Source: Anoplopoma fimbria
Lineage: Eukaryota > Chordata > Actinopteri > Perciformes > Anoplopomatidae
Direction of reading: 5' to 3'
DNA: 64,000 nucleotides
Assembly: GCF_027596085.1 (NCBI RefSeq)
Contig: NC_072467.1
Location: forward strand, 14,439,976-14,503,975
A model generated the notes under the pieces. It was given only the letters and a program-made list of their open reading frames with translations, was not told the DNA's origin and did not search any database. The position numbers and the translations under genes are program-made. Below, piece by piece: positions 63,254-64,000 of the stretch (within the stretch, counting starts at the first letter, position 1; every line of letters begins with the position of its first letter).

Positions 63254-64000
63254 ATGTCAGAACAAATGAGAATCATGAGGTCGAAGGAACTGCCCAAGGA
63301 GCTCAGAGACAGAATTGTGGCAAGGCACAGATCTGGCCAAGGTTACAAAATAATTTCTGCAGCACTCAAGGTTCCTAAGAGCACAGTGGCCTCCATAATC
63401 CTTAAATGGAAGAAGTATGGGATGACCAAAACTCTTCCTAGACCTGGCCGTCCAGCCAAACTGAGCAATCGTGGGAGAAGAGCCTTGGTGAGAGAGGTAA
63501 AGAAGAACCCAAAGATCACTGTGGCTGAGCTCCAGAGATGCAGTAGGGAGATGGGAGAAAGTTCCACAAAGTCAACTATCACTGCAGCCCTCCACCAGTC
63601 GGGGCTTTATGGCAGAGTGGCCCGACGGAAGCCTCTCCTCAGTGCAAGACATATGAAAGCCCGCATAGAGTTTGCCAAAAAACACATGGAGGACTCCCAA
63701 ACTATGAGAAATAAGATTCTCTGGTCTGATGAGACCAAGATTGGCTTTTTGGCGTTAATTCTAAGCGGTATGTGTGGAGAAAACCAGGCACTGCTCATCA
63801 CCTGCCCAATACAATCCCAACAGTGAAACATGGTGGTGGCAGCATCATGCTATGGGGGTGTTTTTCAGCTGCAGGGACAGGACGACTGGTTGCAATTGAA
63901 GGAAAGATGAATGCGGCCAAGTACAGAGATATCCTGGAAGAAAACCTCCTCCAGAGTGCTCAGGACCTCAGACTGGGCCGAAGGTTCACCTTCCAACAAG
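63254..64000 (+). pseudogene. Tc1-family transposase, frameshifted and cut by the window end
   Basis: Starts Met-Ser-Glu-Gln and shows the paired-like N-terminal helix-turn-helix (KELPKELRDRIVARHRSGQG), a second helix-turn-helix region after GRPAKLSNRGRR, and the first catalytic aspartate in LWSDETKI (near 63725). Compared with the family consensus, one base is missing at about 63745-63750, so the first frame ends soon after, at 63826. In the shifted frame the protein continues without a stop to the window end: [26 protein letters not shown], and finally RRFTFQQ, just before the expected second aspartate. A single-base lesion suggests a fairly young copy. Confidence 0.88.

Larger units (their letters stand above)
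62606..64000 (+). mobile_element. Tc1/mariner-family transposon, right end beyond the window
   Basis: Begins CAGTGGGTACGGAAAGTATT and CAGACCCC directly after TA in a TATATA run, as expected for a Tc1 terminal repeat inserted at TA. About 340 bases of non-coding 5' sequence lead to GTCTATATAAGACCCACAG. A SINE interrupts the element there, and the transposase frame resumes at 63254. The second terminal repeat is outside the window. Confidence 0.88.

Overview
The window is eukaryotic and reads as teleost fish DNA, probably a percomorph. It holds one protein gene with GT-AG introns, a CpG-rich promoter, more than a dozen CA/GT microsatellites, a Tc1 transposon, a tRNA-derived SINE, LINE 3' ends and a Ty3/gypsy-type solo LTR. 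No operons, CRISPR arrays, rRNA genes or functional tRNA genes are visible.

The one gene I can support is a PAR6 cell-polarity gene on the plus strand, best matched to the alpha paralogue (pard6a). Six coding exons (31745-31825, 38556-38778, 52571-52860, 53375-53500, 53691-53890, 54740-55061) join in frame into 413 residues. The order is a short N-terminus with seven glutamines, PB1 domain (aPKC binding), semi-CRIB (Cdc42-GTP binding), PDZ domain, acidic stretch, low-complexity Ser/Asn tail and a C-terminal PDZ-ligand-like end (IITL). Introns 1 and 2 are long (6.7 and 13.8 kb) and carry repeats. Introns 3 to 5 are short; two of them split the PDZ domain.

Layout: 1-31.2 kb is intergenic DNA. 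It holds decayed LINE reverse-transcriptase pieces (about 0.8-1.1 kb on plus, 5.6-6.3 kb on minus with a YADD box), a solo LTR with a perfect target duplication (3740-4514), a BED-zinc-finger-like remnant (9.3-9.5 kb), a large foldback element (24.05-24.67 kb), several dispersed non-autonomous elements and many microsatellites. 31.27-32.28 kb is the GC-rich, CpG-rich pard6a promoter and first exon. 31.8-52.6 kb is introns 1 and 2, with a 78-bp minisatellite (41.0-41.4 kb), a minus-strand SINE (42.6-42.9 kb) and a degenerate 31-bp minisatellite (49.6-49.8 kb). 52.6-55.06 kb is the compact 3' half of the gene. 55.06-62.6 kb is 3' UTR followed by flank with repeats. 62.6-64.0 kb is a Tc1-family transposon with a frameshifted transposase and a nested SINE; it runs off the window end.

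I found no convincing undescribed molecular system. The points most worth a second look are the extra introns in pard6a, the SINE-in-Tc1 nest, the solo LTR with a duplicated polyadenylation block, the long foldback, and inverted repeat pairs, one of which lies within intron 1. Family names for most repeats rest on my recognition of common fish repeat sequences and were not checked against a library.
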